Below, piece after piece: positions 1-23,069 of a DNA stretch of 64,000 bases. Below the pieces are notes generated by a model. That model did no database searches. It saw only the letters and a program-made list of their open reading frames with translations, and had not been told where the DNA came from. Numbering within the stretch: position 1 is the first letter of the stretch; each line of letters starts with the position of its first letter. The position numbers and the translations under genes are program-made. Source of the stretch: Drosophila miranda (Eukaryota; Arthropoda; Insecta; Diptera; Drosophilidae); NCBI RefSeq assembly GCF_003369915.1, contig NC_046675.1, positions 32,821,001 to 32,885,000 of the forward strand, read 5' to 3'.

Positions 1-10247
<10,247 letters not shown>

Positions 10248-11240
10248 AGAAAATACACCTACTACCTACCTACCTACCTACCTACCTATCCGTATATGTA
10301 AACGTTATTAACCTATCCTAACATTACTATCCACCAAAAATCTTAACTTAAACTTGAATTTTTGTATCTCTACAAAACGAGGAAACGATGCATTTTAGCT
10401 CCTACTTTAAATAATTTTGCTACTCGAATTTTCTCACTTTAATTGCTACCAAAACTCGAATTTTATTATTATTTTGTACTTGTATTGTCTAGGCAGCTTG
10501 TTCAGAACAAACAGCAGCAACCACACTCGAAATACTCGAAGAACTTGCAACAAATAGTGCTTTTTGAAACCAAAAAAAAACTTAATGAAAAACAAAAAGA
10601 AACGAAAGAAAAATGAAAATAAGATATCCAAACTGTTAACTCAATGTGTGCATGCCTAGTTATGTGTCAAATTGTAGTTGAATTAATTTAATTTGCATTT
10701 TGAATTATTGTTTTTACTTTAAATGGAATTTAAATCAAAGCAAAAGCAAACCAATACTCAAGCAAAGCAACTCTTAACTCTCAATAAAAATAAAAGCAAA
10801 CCTTGAACCACTTCTAGCAGAAGCCTATAAATAGTTCTAAAATAAAGATAAAAGCTAAAGATAAATATAAAGATTAAATCAAATAACAAATCTATATATG
10901 TATGTATGAAATTATGGAGAGAAATACAGAAAGAGAGAGAGAGAGAAAGAGGAGTGAATCAAATGCAATAAGAGGTCAATGATAAAACTGCTTATAAATT
11001 ACATTTGCAGCCAACGTAGTGCTATATACGAAATATTTATTCAATTTGCATAAAAATAAACACAATTTAAACAAAGTATCCGTAAATAAACCAATAAACA
11101 AATTGTTCAAATCCAAAACCCAATTACAATGGAGAACAACAAAAATCAACTGACACAAAATCTATACACATAAATGTATTGTATGGGAGAAGAGCAAGTT
11201 TCGAAGGTGATCGAATAAAGTTATATATGTATAAATTAAA
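10248..11240 (+). other. Probable 3' UTR of vilse
   Basis: AT-rich sequence after the vilse stop. It contains several AATAAA hexamers (about 10782, 10840, 11087 and 11214) and no credible coding. A short TACC tandem run of about seven units lies at 10264-10288. Which hexamer is used cannot be decided from the sequence. Confidence 0.6.
10264..10288 (+). repeat. (TACC)n microsatellite
   Basis: About seven near-perfect TACC units just downstream of the vilse stop codon, in the putative 3' UTR. Confidence 0.9.
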
Positions 11241-13786
11241 GAAACCTCAAACGGAATGGAAAATATTTCATTCCGCCTTATCTACTCCAACCAGCACACA
11301 TGCCTATAAGACGGACATATTATAAATTCAGGCAGCTCTTCCTTGGCCACAATTTATGCCCAATTTTGAAGTCATTTCGAACCGTTTGTCTCCTGATAAT
11401 TGCTAATAATTTAGCGTCACTTGACGACCTAAAGCCCCCCACAGCCCTGGGCACCTTATCAATAGAAAGACAGAGAAAGAGAGAGAGAGAGAGGAAGAGA
11501 GCTTGTACGCCATCAATGCCTCGTAGCCCAAATACTGCCTGCCATCTACCAAAAAATATTTCACTATTTCCATATACCATGTGCCATGTATTTTTGTGTG
11601 TGCGTACAGCCCTTGTTATCGGCCTTCATTATTCATTATGTTCGTTTAATTTGGCTTAAAGCACAAAATTGTTTGTAAATGGCAGTCATAGCCTTACCAT
11701 TGAGTGGTACCCAACCCCCACTCGAACGATTCATACATGTATCGATAGTTCTGAGTACCCACCTCACATTCACCTTGTGATTTATCAAAATATGGCCGCG
11801 TGCTAAATAATATATCTTTTGGTTGCTTAGGCTTGTATGGTGGGGTTACACAACTGATTCGTTGATAGCCAACATTCATGATACATCTGAGGATATCGAG
11901 TGTTTCCCTGAACCTTTGAGATGGATCAGAAATAGTTCAGTGTGTAATTTTCTTTGATACTGCTATAAAAAGATGGAACTTATCTATAACTTTAAAAAAA
12001 AATACCCTTAATTGTAAAAGTCTTGCAAATAATATTTCCTTTGAATATTTTGCTTATTTTTCCATTTTTTTTTCCGAATCGTAAAGATTAAGTTCACCAA
12101 AAATATTGATTGGATATTCTCGCCCCTTCCATGATAGGAGTACAAATTTTATTACTTGTTGGGAAATCGGAATATATGAATAGAGTTCCCTGAATGTCGT
12201 TTTCTATAGAACCCAACCTCTATTTAAACAGTTGTGTGAACGCGTTCTTTTATTATGAATTTTGGTAGAATCATAAAAACTTAATCGGCAATCAATTGCT
12301 GATATTTCATTGCCACCCATAAAAATCTATTTGTAAATTGGCTAAATCATATTTAGTTTCTAAGGAACACTATCGGAATGAAATCAAACCAAATTGAGTC
12401 ATTGAGCCAAATCTTTATAAAGGGGTTAGCCATTCCTAAGAATGAGTCTTGATTCCTGAGTGAAAGGTGTTACATCGTGTGAAATGAAAACATGGGGATA
12501 GTCTCATCTCTCAGTAAAATTAATGATACTCCACCCCCTCTCCTCCTCGTTCAAAGTACAGCCAAATTATCTAGAAGATACACATGGGTTTTTTTGGGGA
12601 GCGACCTGGAAAACAAAATCAGAGTGGTATCTATCTGGGGAAACTGTTGAATCAACAGCAATAACAACAATTAGAAGCATTTATAGACGCAGTTTGGTTT
12701 GCTTTTTTTTATCGCCAAAGCAAAGGCCGAAATCAAAAGTAATCCATCATCTGGGAGGCTTTAAGGGGGAGCCCGAGTGCGAGTACAGCTGATAAGGAGT
12801 ACACCTCTATTCTGTTTACACCCCCAAAAAATACAAAATAAACACAAAACCCTCTCGGGAATTCGGAATTCTCTCATCGAATATAACAGTTATACAAACG
12901 CCTACAATCAAGAGAAAGAGAGCCAAAGAGAGATCAGATTAGAAAGCGATGGTTCCTGCCGTCGAAGAGAGGCGCCAAAGGAGGAGGTAAAGGAGGTACT
13001 CTCTTTTAATTTTAATTTGTTTACAACAACAATAAACCAAAAACAAAAATAGATAATATCTCAACAGTAGTACAACGAGGAGAAACGAAGGAAAAAGTGC
13101 CGACGCAGTCCGATTCTGATAACGGGGTGATTAACAATTACTCGATCAAACGCACCGACCCGCACAGGAATTGTCGCGATTTGAGGTGGGTTGGTGGCCG
13201 GCAGCACCCGTTAGGGGTGTTGGAGTATGGGGGCTTTGATTTATATGACTGGGATCGGATCGCCGCCCCTGATTGGGTGTATACAGGGTCTCAATATAGA
13301 GCGGGTATCGCCCGTTGTCGGAGCTGTCGTTGTCTGCAATTGGAAATTGGTGGAATTGGAGTGGAGTGCCATCGAGCCATTGGAGCGCCGCGAGCACCTC
13401 CTCTTCAACCACCAACCACTATTCCCTTATCAATCCGATGGTAGCGCGTTGGGGCATTATCTTTATCGGTTTCTCTGTCTCTGCCTGGGTCTGTGTGTGT
13501 ATGCGTATACCATATCTACATACCGCTCTATTATTGTTAATATTGATATCTACCCATTAGCACAACATTATATGTACAATCTATTATATTCTGTGAAATC
13601 AGATTTAGTACAATTTATTGGGCCCTGGCTCTGGTGCTGGGCCTTCTGCTGCCAGTTTCTACTGTTCATCAATTAGTTCATCGCCTGCGGCCAACGCATT
13701 CGCTTCGTGTCTGCGCCCCTCGTACCTTCCGAACGTTCGGTGCGCTATAGGGATACGGCTCCGATCCCAACCTTAACACCTTCATC
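11241..13786. other. Intergenic DNA and probable 5' UTR/promoter region of HHEX
   Basis: No recognisable gene. An A-rich, purine-rich stretch at about 12830-13095 resembles a fly 5' UTR. A donor-like GAG|GTGGG at 13185 and an acceptor-like AATTAG at 13676 would allow a 5' UTR intron that ends about 110 bp before the HHEX start codon. GA repeats occur at about 11470-11500. Confidence 0.4.
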
Positions 13787-16700
13787 ATGGATATTGCCAC
13801 CAAGTCAAGCAAATCTTCCTTCTCCATAGACAACATATTGGATCATAAGACGCGAACGAGTCACAGTCCCACCGCCACAGATGCCGCAAATCGATCGCAA
13901 ACGTGTCGCACCTCTGCCCACAGTCCTGTGGCGGCGGCAACATCTGTGGTTACCATACCCAAGGCAACCATGGCCACTGCCTCGCCACCCACCACCGCAT
14001 CGGGAGCGTCCATCTATGATATATCCCGCGAGACGGTCGCCGCTCAATATGCCCTCAAGAATCTGGAGTCCAGTCAGGTGCTGTCGCCCACGACGCTGCG
14101 CTTCAATCCCATCTATCCAGATCCCGCCTCGTTATTCTACCAGCAGATGCTGAATCTACAGAAGAATCCTTCGCTCTTTATGCCCCACTTCCAGGCAGCA
14201 GCCGTTGCTGCAGCAGCCGCCGCCCAACCGACAGGCTATTGTGATCAATATAGTCCGTTTGCCATGGACTGTGAAGGTGAGTACATCTAGGGGATCATAC
14301 TTACTATAATATATGTATGTTATGCATAAGGGATAATGGAGGTAGATATGGGATAACATGGAAAGGATACATATATCAGAGGATAGAGAGGATAAAAGTT
14401 TGAATATTTCCATCTGACGATCGCTCATAGATATTTAGAAGAACTCATTTAGCTAAAGTTCCTTTTGGGGAAATGCAAGATGTCTATTTCGATTTTTGAT
14501 GAAAGGTTAAAATACTTTTGAGATTCATGAAGAATTTAGGGATCTTCAAGATCTTCTAAATGGAATGTGAAGAGTGACTAAAGTGGCTATAGTTTTCTTA
14601 TACAAATTCCCATGGTCTCACAAGGATTTGCTGGGCATATCTAGGACGTCTATATTCTATATTCCGTATATAGTTTACCATTTCCAATGAGAGACTTCCC
14701 TGGGTAAAAACTTCCCCCTGGGTATTTAAATATTCCCAATTTCTTAGGTCCACCCACTATTAGCATTCGGTCATAGATATTTGTGAAATACCGGATATGA
14801 GTCAGAGAGCTCGTATCATATATCATGAATGAATGAGCGATACAATTATCAATTATAGGCTAAACATGCTGATAAATGTAGCAACTTTATAAGTACTACT
14901 ACATTCATAAACAAGTGAGATGTTAATCCCATCAAGATATGATGGTGATGTGTACCTAAAAATTATGAATAGTTTAGCAAATAAATGAGGCAACTTTGGT
15001 AAGGTCTTAGGAAATTAGAATCACAAATTTCTGTTGAACTTTCACACAGAATTAGCCAGTTTTTGTATATCTGCAGGGATTAAAGAGTAACCCCTGGGAC
15101 AGTTCCTAGTTCAAGTCAATGAACTTAATGGATAACAAGCCCTATAGTAAGTAATCCCTGACATATGGAAATTGATCGACCTTGATGGGAACAAGTCTGA
15201 AAATATGTTAAAATCCTCATTGAAATACAGTCTCAACCGTTCAAAGTCCAGCACTGTTCAATCTACCAATAATATTACAATGCGGATCCCACACAAAATG
15301 GGCCATAAACATGATTAATGTGTGTGCCCGGTGGGATGTTTGTCAAAGTCAAGTGTTGGCGCCAATGCCACTTGAAATCTCACTTTCTCTCCCCATCTGA
15401 CTCCCCCCAGTTGCATTCTCAGTGCAATGTAACGGTAGAATAACAATAACCCCACCCACCTTTAGAGAACTCAGCCAGAAACCAGGGGAAATTGTAATAT
15501 GTACTGATAAAGTCGCCGCCCTAATTCTACCCCTAACTCTGCCACCCGTCGGGAGTGGACAAACATTCCAAATATTTTTTCGGGTGCCTTATCAAAATGA
15601 CAAATATTTGAAATTGAGGTGAGAGCCGATCAGAAGCCGTAAGAGCAGTGCGTTCATATGGAGTATATGGCATCGCTGGGAAACCTAGTGACAATTTTGG
15701 GACTATCTATGGGGGATTAATGTGTCTGAAATCCTCTATAGAATTTGAATAACTATAAAGCAAAACCAGAAAAGGCTTTACTAAGATTAACTATCTATAC
15801 ATATAAGAAGCTATGAAAGGTTTTAAACAAGAAACAAAGTAAGCATTCATATATATGTAGGTACTCTATGACTCCCATATACTATGACTGCATGTAGTTT
15901 TTTTTGGGAAATGATAAAGAAAAAACCTACCTATAATAAAGATTTAATAATTCATCAAGTGATTCAATAAACTGAATCAATCGATATCTTTGATACAATA
16001 AACTGAATCACTTGGAATATGATCCAATCAATACCTTCGGACTACTTTTGAATTATTTCTGCTTACGGAATAGCATTTATTCTTTTGCAATTTCGTTCCT
16101 TAAGGAACTACACTTCCTTTTGGATGGCCTCAACTTTTATAACTTCCAAAATCTATATATATCTCTCAAACTTTCTGAATTGGTAGAGCATTCATAGCTT
16201 CGGTCTGACAATTGTGGACTCTATTGAACCATTCACATTCCCATTTTGATTTCCGATTTGAGTTTGGCTTATCTAAACGAAAAATGCTATTAGAGGCGAT
16301 TAATAGGCGCTGTCCATCATCTTCTTGTGGCGACAATTGCCATTTGATTTCGATAAGCTCGTCCGTTGACGACGCTCGTCCGCCGCCCCCTCGGGGGAGT
16401 GGATCGGTGGGTGTATGGCTCGACAAGTGCTTGATATGATTTGGTTTTTTAGACATACACATTATAAAATAATAACAAATTCAATTCTCAACGAGTAACA
16501 AAAAAAAAAAACATAACAAAAAGCAACCCGTCTACGGGGTATGCAGTAGATCTTTTTTTAGAAGGGGTTAGATGTAGACTAGACCGTAGGACGGGTGCTT
16601 ATCGCGGTATACGCCACTTAATAAAAATAAACGTTAATAAGCGTATTTGTAATGATTTAAATTATGAGTTCTGTTTATTTCTATGACACTTTGCAATTTC

Positions 16701-18348
16701 CACAATATATTGGCAAATGGACATCGGTCCTATCTTCGATACGTGTCTAGGGTTATGAGGTAATTGAGTCCCAAAATATTAGATTAGATCAGAATTATTG
16801 AATGAGCGCAATTTAAATCTTTCGACAAGTGCGAATTTCCGTTACGTCAACAGCAGAGAGAGCGTCCACCCCACTCTGCGGCAGTGCGTTATCAGCCCAC
16901 TCGAGGTCGTACCATCGCCATATACTCATACGAGTGCTCGTACAATCCAATTGCTTGTCGGGTGGTAGCCGAACCTCAATTACCAGCAATAGATTCCGCT
17001 CAATAGCCCCTGGGACATACTACCCACTCGTATATGGAAAGGGAGCCGAAACCTAAACCGCACTCGTACTCGTACTCGTACTCAACTTCTGATTTCATTC
17101 ATTTCGCAATGGCGACCAAAGTTTTCAGCCCACTTACAAGTGGGCGTTGACATATTCCCCTGATACTGATACCGATACTGATATATACTCCAATACACAT
17201 GTATAACTTGGAATAGTTATGTCTGATTGCTTTGATAAGAGCTGTTCGACAGAGTGGGACGCAGATAGATAATGGGGAAATCGGTCAATTGGAGCGACCA
17301 ATCGAAATTGAATGAGTGTTCCAATTTATATCTAAAAGATAACTAGCATTTTTACATCGAACAGACGTTGTTTCTTTATAGAGTCACTTTAAGGTTTACA
17401 AGGAATTTTTGCATAGATATGGAATAGGTGTAGCTTCAATACACAGATACAAAGGGTGTAATTAGGGTGACCTAATCTATCTGGTGATGAATTTTGTGCT
17501 GATAAACCAGACTGGAAATTCAAAGAATCATTCACGGAAATATTTCTGTGGGTTGGGGATTCTAATAAAAATAATACGGGTATTATACGAATACATATAT
17601 CCATCGAGTATTAAAGAAATTGTTGAATATTTTTTAAATTGTTAAAAAGATTTGATAAAAATATATTTTCCGAAAGATCAGAAAGATATTTGTGGATATG
17701 GAAGTGTTTTATATAGAACTAAGAACTAGAACAGGTACTTACCTTTGCCTAAGGATTCCCTTACTCAAAATCGTACCTCAAATCTTCTCTCAACTCCAAC
17801 TAAAACCTTCCATTTCTCCGCTCTTTGTCTCTCTCTCTCTCATAGGCTTTCCCAATCCGGCGTCCGCTGCAGCCGCTCTCTACTGCAATGCCTATCCGGC
17901 GGCCAGCTTTTACATGTCCAATTTTGGGGTGAAGCGCAAGGGCGGCCAGATCCGATTCACGTCCCAGCAAACGAAAAATCTCGAGGGCCGTTTCGCCAGC
18001 TCCAAGTATCTGTCGCCCGAGGAGCGCCGCCATCTGGCGCTGCAGCTGAAGCTGACGGATCGTCAGGTGAAGACCTGGTTCCAGAATCGCCGAGCCAAAT
18101 GGCGGCGGGCTAATCTCACGAAACGCAGTGGGTCTGCAGCCGGATCAGCAGGAGCCTCCTCAACGGCGCCCAGCTCCAACAGCAGCACTAGCTCCGCCTA
18201 CGGCACAGCCCTGACGTTGAGCAGCCGTCGGAGTGGCAGCGGCCAGCAGAGCGACGAGGAGGACCGCATGTATCTGTCGGAGGACGACGAGGATGACGAT
18301 GACGAGGAGGAGCCGGCGGAACCATTAGCCGACCCTTTGGTCAAGTGA
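13787..18348 (+). CDS. HHEX: HHEX-type homeodomain transcription factor
   Basis: The fly relative of vertebrate HHEX/PRH, a transcriptional repressor. Two coding exons, 13787-14276 and 17846-18348, joined at a split Gly codon, give 330 residues. Residues 12-18 read FSIDNIL, an engrailed-homology-1 (eh1) motif of the kind that recruits Groucho. The homeodomain lies at about residues 194-253 with the recognition helix RQVKTWFQNRRAKWRR, preceded by the HEX-family KRKGGQIRF. The C-terminal tail is Ser-rich and then strongly acidic (a DDEDDDDEEE-type run). The second exon starts after a CT-rich tract ending CATAG. The gene is convergent with dmrt93B. Confidence 0.93.
14277..17845 (+). other. Large HHEX intron
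   Basis: A 3.6 kb intron with donor GTGAGT at 14277 and a CT-rich acceptor at 17845. It contains AT-rich DNA, small simple repeats (CGTACT-type at about 17065-17085, GATACT-type at about 17160-17180) and no coding signal I recognise. As the only large intron of a homeobox gene it could hold enhancers, but no specific site is supported. Confidence 0.7.
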
Positions 18349-18365
18349 AGCTCGTGGATTGGGAT

Positions 18366-18387
18366 GGGGGGGGGGGGGGGGGGGGGG
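18366..18387 (+). repeat. 22-nt uninterrupted G run
   Basis: A homopolymer of 22 G residues 17 nt after the HHEX stop codon, in its 3' UTR. Its exact length is likely unreliable and prone to polymerase slippage. Confidence 0.9.
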
Positions 18388-18425
18388 ACTTACTCATAAG
18401 ATAGTTCAGTTTATAGTTTAGATTA

Positions 18426-18437
18426 AATAAATTTATT
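18426..18437. terminator. Back-to-back poly(A) signals for HHEX (+) and dmrt93B (-)
   Basis: The 12-bp palindrome AATAAATTTATT carries AATAAA on the + strand (18426-18431, 78 nt after the HHEX stop) and AATAAA on the - strand (18437-18432, 31 nt after the dmrt93B stop). Cleavage 10-30 nt past each hexamer would make the two mature 3' ends overlap by a few tens of nucleotides. Confidence 0.8.
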
Positions 18438-18467
18438 TCAATTAGCATAATGGATGCCTAGTGGATC

Positions 18468-20558
18468 CTAGTGGAACTGGTAGCTGTCGAGGCAGGCGCA
18501 ATTCGGCAGCGTGCAGCGTGGTGCCAGGTTCGATAGGTGCCCCATGGTCACCGGAAAGGAGAGCGGCACAAACCATTTGGGGTAGGCACAAATGGCCGCA
18601 GCTGCTGCTGACGGGTTGCTACCAAATGCGGCACTTGGGGGCTTCAGCTCCATCAGTGGTTTGTTTGGGTACTGCAAGGGTTAGCAGCTTTAAACGACTC
18701 CTCTCCAGCGAGGTTTTAACACACTCACCTGATCTACTATGACCGGCCTGAAGGCGCTGCTCCTTTGGGGCATGGCCAGCTGTATGCTTTGCATTGAAGT
18801 ATCTGCCATTGGCAATAGGGATTTGGATACCTCCATGGAAGCTGTCGCTGCTGCTGGAGAGACATTCTCTATGGCCCGTATCAGGTCGAGATCGCAGCGT
18901 TTCAGCACCAGCTCCAGGACAGATCGTTTCCTTTGGGGAAAAAGCTGCGCCAGCATATCGATAGCCGTCTGCGAGACATTCTCCCGTCGGGTAGCACTCA
19001 AATCCTGGGCCACCGCCGGCGGCTCACACAGTTCCTCCTGCTGCTGTTGCTGCCTTTCCGCCGTCATAGGTTGCTTCTCCAGCTGTTCATCTTCCTTCAG
19101 TTGCTGGGGAGAACTGGGCTGCGTGACGGTCAGGCCAAAGATGTTGCCCGGCGGCAGGGCATCGATGGAGCGTCCCGTTTTGTTGGCCACCAGACGCATG
19201 GCAATCGCATCCTCCACCGCCTGTTGGCGCTTCAGGGCGACCTGAAGGCCACCAAACAATTGAAATTAATATGCGACAAGTGAACATCTTCCTCTGACTC
19301 TGTTTCTATTTGACTTTTCGACAAACAAAAGCCGCAGCGATTCCTTGGGGTATCACACGTCCCCATTTCTACCCTAATGAAATGCGAGACCAGGCCACAC
19401 TTGTGCAAACAGTTTTGGTAAGCGGATATTTTGCTCGATTTGTTCCTACGCTTTGACAACTTTCCATCATCATCAGCAGGACTCAGGCCTCGTAGAAAGC
19501 ACCAGGCTGGTTTTCCTGACTAAATCTGTTCTACGTATTCCATTTCATTGGTTCTTTGAGTTGGAATGGGGGTGTCTGCCCATCGGGTATTTGTTTTTGA
19601 AATTAGAGCAAGGCGAGCATTTAATCTAAAGACAATATCAATGGTATAGCTTATGGAAATAGTCTGCTACAGAATTCGGTGGCAATGATTGATTGAATTG
19701 AATTGTAATTGTAGATATTTCGATACTGATTGAAAAATCTTTAAGTTTAACGTATTTCTAGTAAGCGGATCTGTTGAAATTTGTTAGATCTTTTGGAATA
19801 TGGCTAAACAGGTTGAAGATTCAACAAATTGGAAGGATTTGGGTCTTCAACAGTTAAGTATGAAGATACATTTGTATCTTAATGTATCTATCCATTTGGG
19901 CTGTGCATTGCTAAGGCATTGAATCGGATTATAATATAAAATTGGACGTTGATATGCAACGACTGAAAACAAGCCGAAGCCTGTGACGAGCGGATGAGGA
20001 GCGCTGCCGCATAACGCGCGACGCCTATTGCAGGAAAGGTAGATGTTTGACTAATATTCTAGAAAAATTTGAACCAAATCGAACCAAAAGAACTAAGCAT
20101 GCATTTCAAATTAAAAGTACGTTTATTAATAATTTATTAATTAATGTTAGTATTAGTAATTTCTAGAGAGGGGGCAATTAGTACTAGATAAAATGTAATA
20201 GAGCAAATATAGAAGAGCATAAGACCCTAAACGGTTCATGCAAAAAATAATTTGATTTACAAAGCGGCAGAAACTGTTTTCATAGTTTCCCCTTGCTTAC
20301 CTGAGCCGCCATTATGCGTTGCCTCTCGAAGATCAGGACACACTTGGCACACTTGCAGTTCTTATAGGTGCAGAGCTTCTTATGGCCTCTCAGTTCCGAG
20401 ATAATGCCATGATTACGACAGCGGGCGCACTTGGGGACTCGATTCGCGACCTTGGGCTGCGGGGACTCTACTATCTTAAGACTTTTGGAGCTTGAGCCAG
20501 CTAAACGAGAACGCTTGCTGGGCACCTCACTAATAGAATCATCATTGACACTGGCCAT
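18468..20558 (-). CDS. dmrt93B: Doublesex/Mab-3 related transcription factor Dmrt93B
   Basis: A DM-domain zinc-finger transcription factor of the DMRT3/4/5 type. Coding exons on the minus strand are 20558-20301, 19241-18729 and 18671-18468, all joined in phase 0, giving 324 residues. The DM domain at about residues 40-90 shows the intertwined Cys/His pattern [27 protein letters not shown] and then [16 protein letters not shown], the last part reconstructed across intron 1. A DMA domain lies at about residues 175-215 ([20 protein letters not shown]). The C-terminus reads [13 protein letters not shown]. The first intron splits the DM domain, and its donor is GTAAGC at 20300. Confidence 0.93.
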
Positions 20559-21356
20559 GGTGTTGCGTAGCCGTGAAAAAGACTCAATTAAAACTGATAA
20601 TTGACCAAAGAAGTTGCAGTGGCGTCGAGGAAGATATTTGTGGCTTTGTTGGGGGCAAGCGAAAAGAAACTAAATTTTGGAAACACTTGGACCCAGGATT
20701 TGGAATTGTTTCAAAGCCAACTTGATGCTGAAGCTTTGTTGACTTACGCAGGCGCTTTGGCATTGCGAGGACTTGCCAAGTTTTTTGTGATTCCATTGGT
20801 GGTTGCTTGGAATTCAGACTCCACCCATAAGACTCTGGGTGGGGGTTGTGGGAGGAGCAAAAATTCCGAGTCTCTAATGATTGGTAAAAATAGAATAGGA
20901 ATAGTTTATGGAAGAAACACTACACTATTTGTAGTGTATATTGCTAGTTTATATATACTCAAATTACAAATAATTCCGTTGGCGCCAAACAAGTTCAAAA
21001 AAATATCATAGGAGTCCGATAAGAGGAAAATATCGATACAAATAGATCCCGCAAAAAACTTACCGATATATACAGTTCTTATAAGCAGTGTTGCCAATTC
21101 AGATATTTTATAGCTAGTACCGGGTAAATATATAATTACTAAATATTATTTAGCTATGTGTTACAATTTCGTATTTTTTTAATGCAATTTTTTGGTACAT
21201 ACTGTTTGGTACATTTTGACATTGAAATTGAGCTGAAGTAAATCTACGATATTTTGGTATATAAAGGTATAGTTTCAGAGATATATTGGAGAACAAAGGG
21301 TTTAAAAACTTCCATACGCAGGATTTTTTAATTTTCGCTCACAAATCGTACTTACC
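20559..21356. other. Intergenic region between dmrt93B and the dispersed repeat
   Basis: No coding signal. It would hold the dmrt93B promoter, but no clear core element is recognised. Around 21190-21260 there are ATATTTTGGTAT-type words similar to words seen near the repeat copies at 32528 and 36610. Confidence 0.4.
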
Positions 21357-21796
21357 TGTATCATTTATTCCAATAGATTGCATTTAAATCCTTTTCGATC
21401 ATTCTCTTTCAAACAATTTCTATTTGGCGCTTAAGTTTGGTGGGACTTTTTTCGGATTTCCTCTGATGGGATTTTACCTCGCCACAATGTCCCTTTTTAG
21501 CTCAACAATGTCCCTACATTCCATACTCACTTACGGCGCATTCCATACGTTTTCTTACGTCTTATGTTGCTGTATGGGACATTCAATTTGTATGGGACAG
21601 ACTCATGTGCCGAGAAATCGAGCAGCATTGTTCCACAACATTGCGCGGATTGAGCAACATTTTGCATACCCTGGGAAATGGATATTATAGAACTGAGAGA
21701 ATGCTTGTCATCTAATGCACCAATAAAGGCCAAAACTAGTAAGTCTCTGTTTTAAGGGTATTTCAACGATATTTTGAAGGTAGTGGTCTTCTTACA

Positions 21797-22864
21797 TGTT
21801 ACGAACCTTTGTTTTCTTCGGGGCAATGCCGGCTAGCCAGTCATCCCAGGGCTGGGTACTTCCCAAGCCCTCAGATCGCACAATATACCAACTAATTGGA
21901 CATCTCGAACAAATTGAAACAACAAAAGTTACCGACAAAAAAAAACTGCAAACGGACTCTACTCGACAAACAACATTACAGTAACTTCCTTCAACACAGA
22001 CGTGGACCAGGTCGAGGTGTCGATGTTTTTACCCCTGACGTACCCTCCCTACCTGAGATCTGAATAACAACGTTTTGGATCTCCCTGCCATGTGCAGCAG
22101 CCTTACCCTCTCGTTGCTGTGGCTCCTCTTCCCCCCATATTATAATATGGACGGACTTAAATTAGGGGATTAACATATACATATAAATGGAGACGTCTAA
22201 CAAAAATAAATAATGGGAGTAAATAAGTTAATTGATGCTTTTTTTTCTCTCCCTAAATGGGCGAGGGACCCGCTCTACGTGGCCAGGATTGTGTATTCGA
22301 GCCCAGCAAAAAGCAAGCCAGGATGGCGGAGCTGTGACCTATTCCTCTTATGCTTCTTGGGTCTCTTTCCCGTCCCGCTAGTCCTGGTTCCTGGTCTCTC
22401 ACTGATCTGGATCCCTTTTTCTTTCAGAACAAAAAAAATCACTAGATCACTATGTCCGGCGCGCATGCTCCTCCGTTGCGGGAATTTCTTTCTCTCTGAA
22501 CCCCCTCTTGGCTTAGCTGCTCTGTTTAATGCTCCCGGGCCGCTGATCCCCATCGGTCTCTCTTCTATCGCCCTTGAACTAGGTTCAAGGGCATGGCCTG
22601 ATTCGGGCTGCTGGCGGCTCTCTTTTCTTTGGGGTATGGGTGAGTTGGCTTCGGGACTCCGTTATGGGATGAGATCGGAAATCTTCTCTCATAACGGCTC
22701 CGGAGAGCGCGCGGAACTCTCACTCTCCAGGACCAGGTGGCGCCTGGTCGCTAACCTTTCGCTAACCTTTCCCCCTTAAATTTTGGCCTTGCCACTCTGT
22801 TCAAACTTCTTTCCTCCTCACCGCTTCTATGGGGTATCACCTATCGATATCTTCGCATGCAACA
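21797..22864. mobile_element. Solo LTR, 1068 bp, flanked by a 4-bp target duplication
   Basis: The element begins TGTTACGAAC and ends GCATGCAACA, the TG..CA ends typical of LTRs. TACA is duplicated on both sides (21793-21796 and 22865-22868). The paralogous repeat copy near 36910 shows the empty site with one TACA in CTTCTTACAGAAACCAAGAAT. No internal retroelement genes are present, so this is a solo LTR. A 1.1 kb length and 4-bp duplication would suit a Ty3/gypsy-type element of Osvaldo-like LTR size. That family guess is inference only. Confidence 0.85.
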
Positions 22865-23069
22865 TACAGAAACCAAGAATGGGTGTCGGGATCGGGATAT
22901 ATTACCAAGACCCTAATCATATGCATTAATATGTCTAAAATAACAACCTGCCAAAAGGTCTTTATTAATTACGTTTGAAAGCAGCTTGGAATACAGTTTC
23001 TTCATAATAAATTAACAAAATAGGGTATACAAATAAGGGCATTTGTAGAAATGCAACAAGTAACAACAA

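Noticed and set aside
22213-22779. 188-codon open frame inside the solo LTR
   Set aside because: It lies wholly within the LTR, shows no retroelement protein motif and is composition-driven. LTRs do not normally code here.
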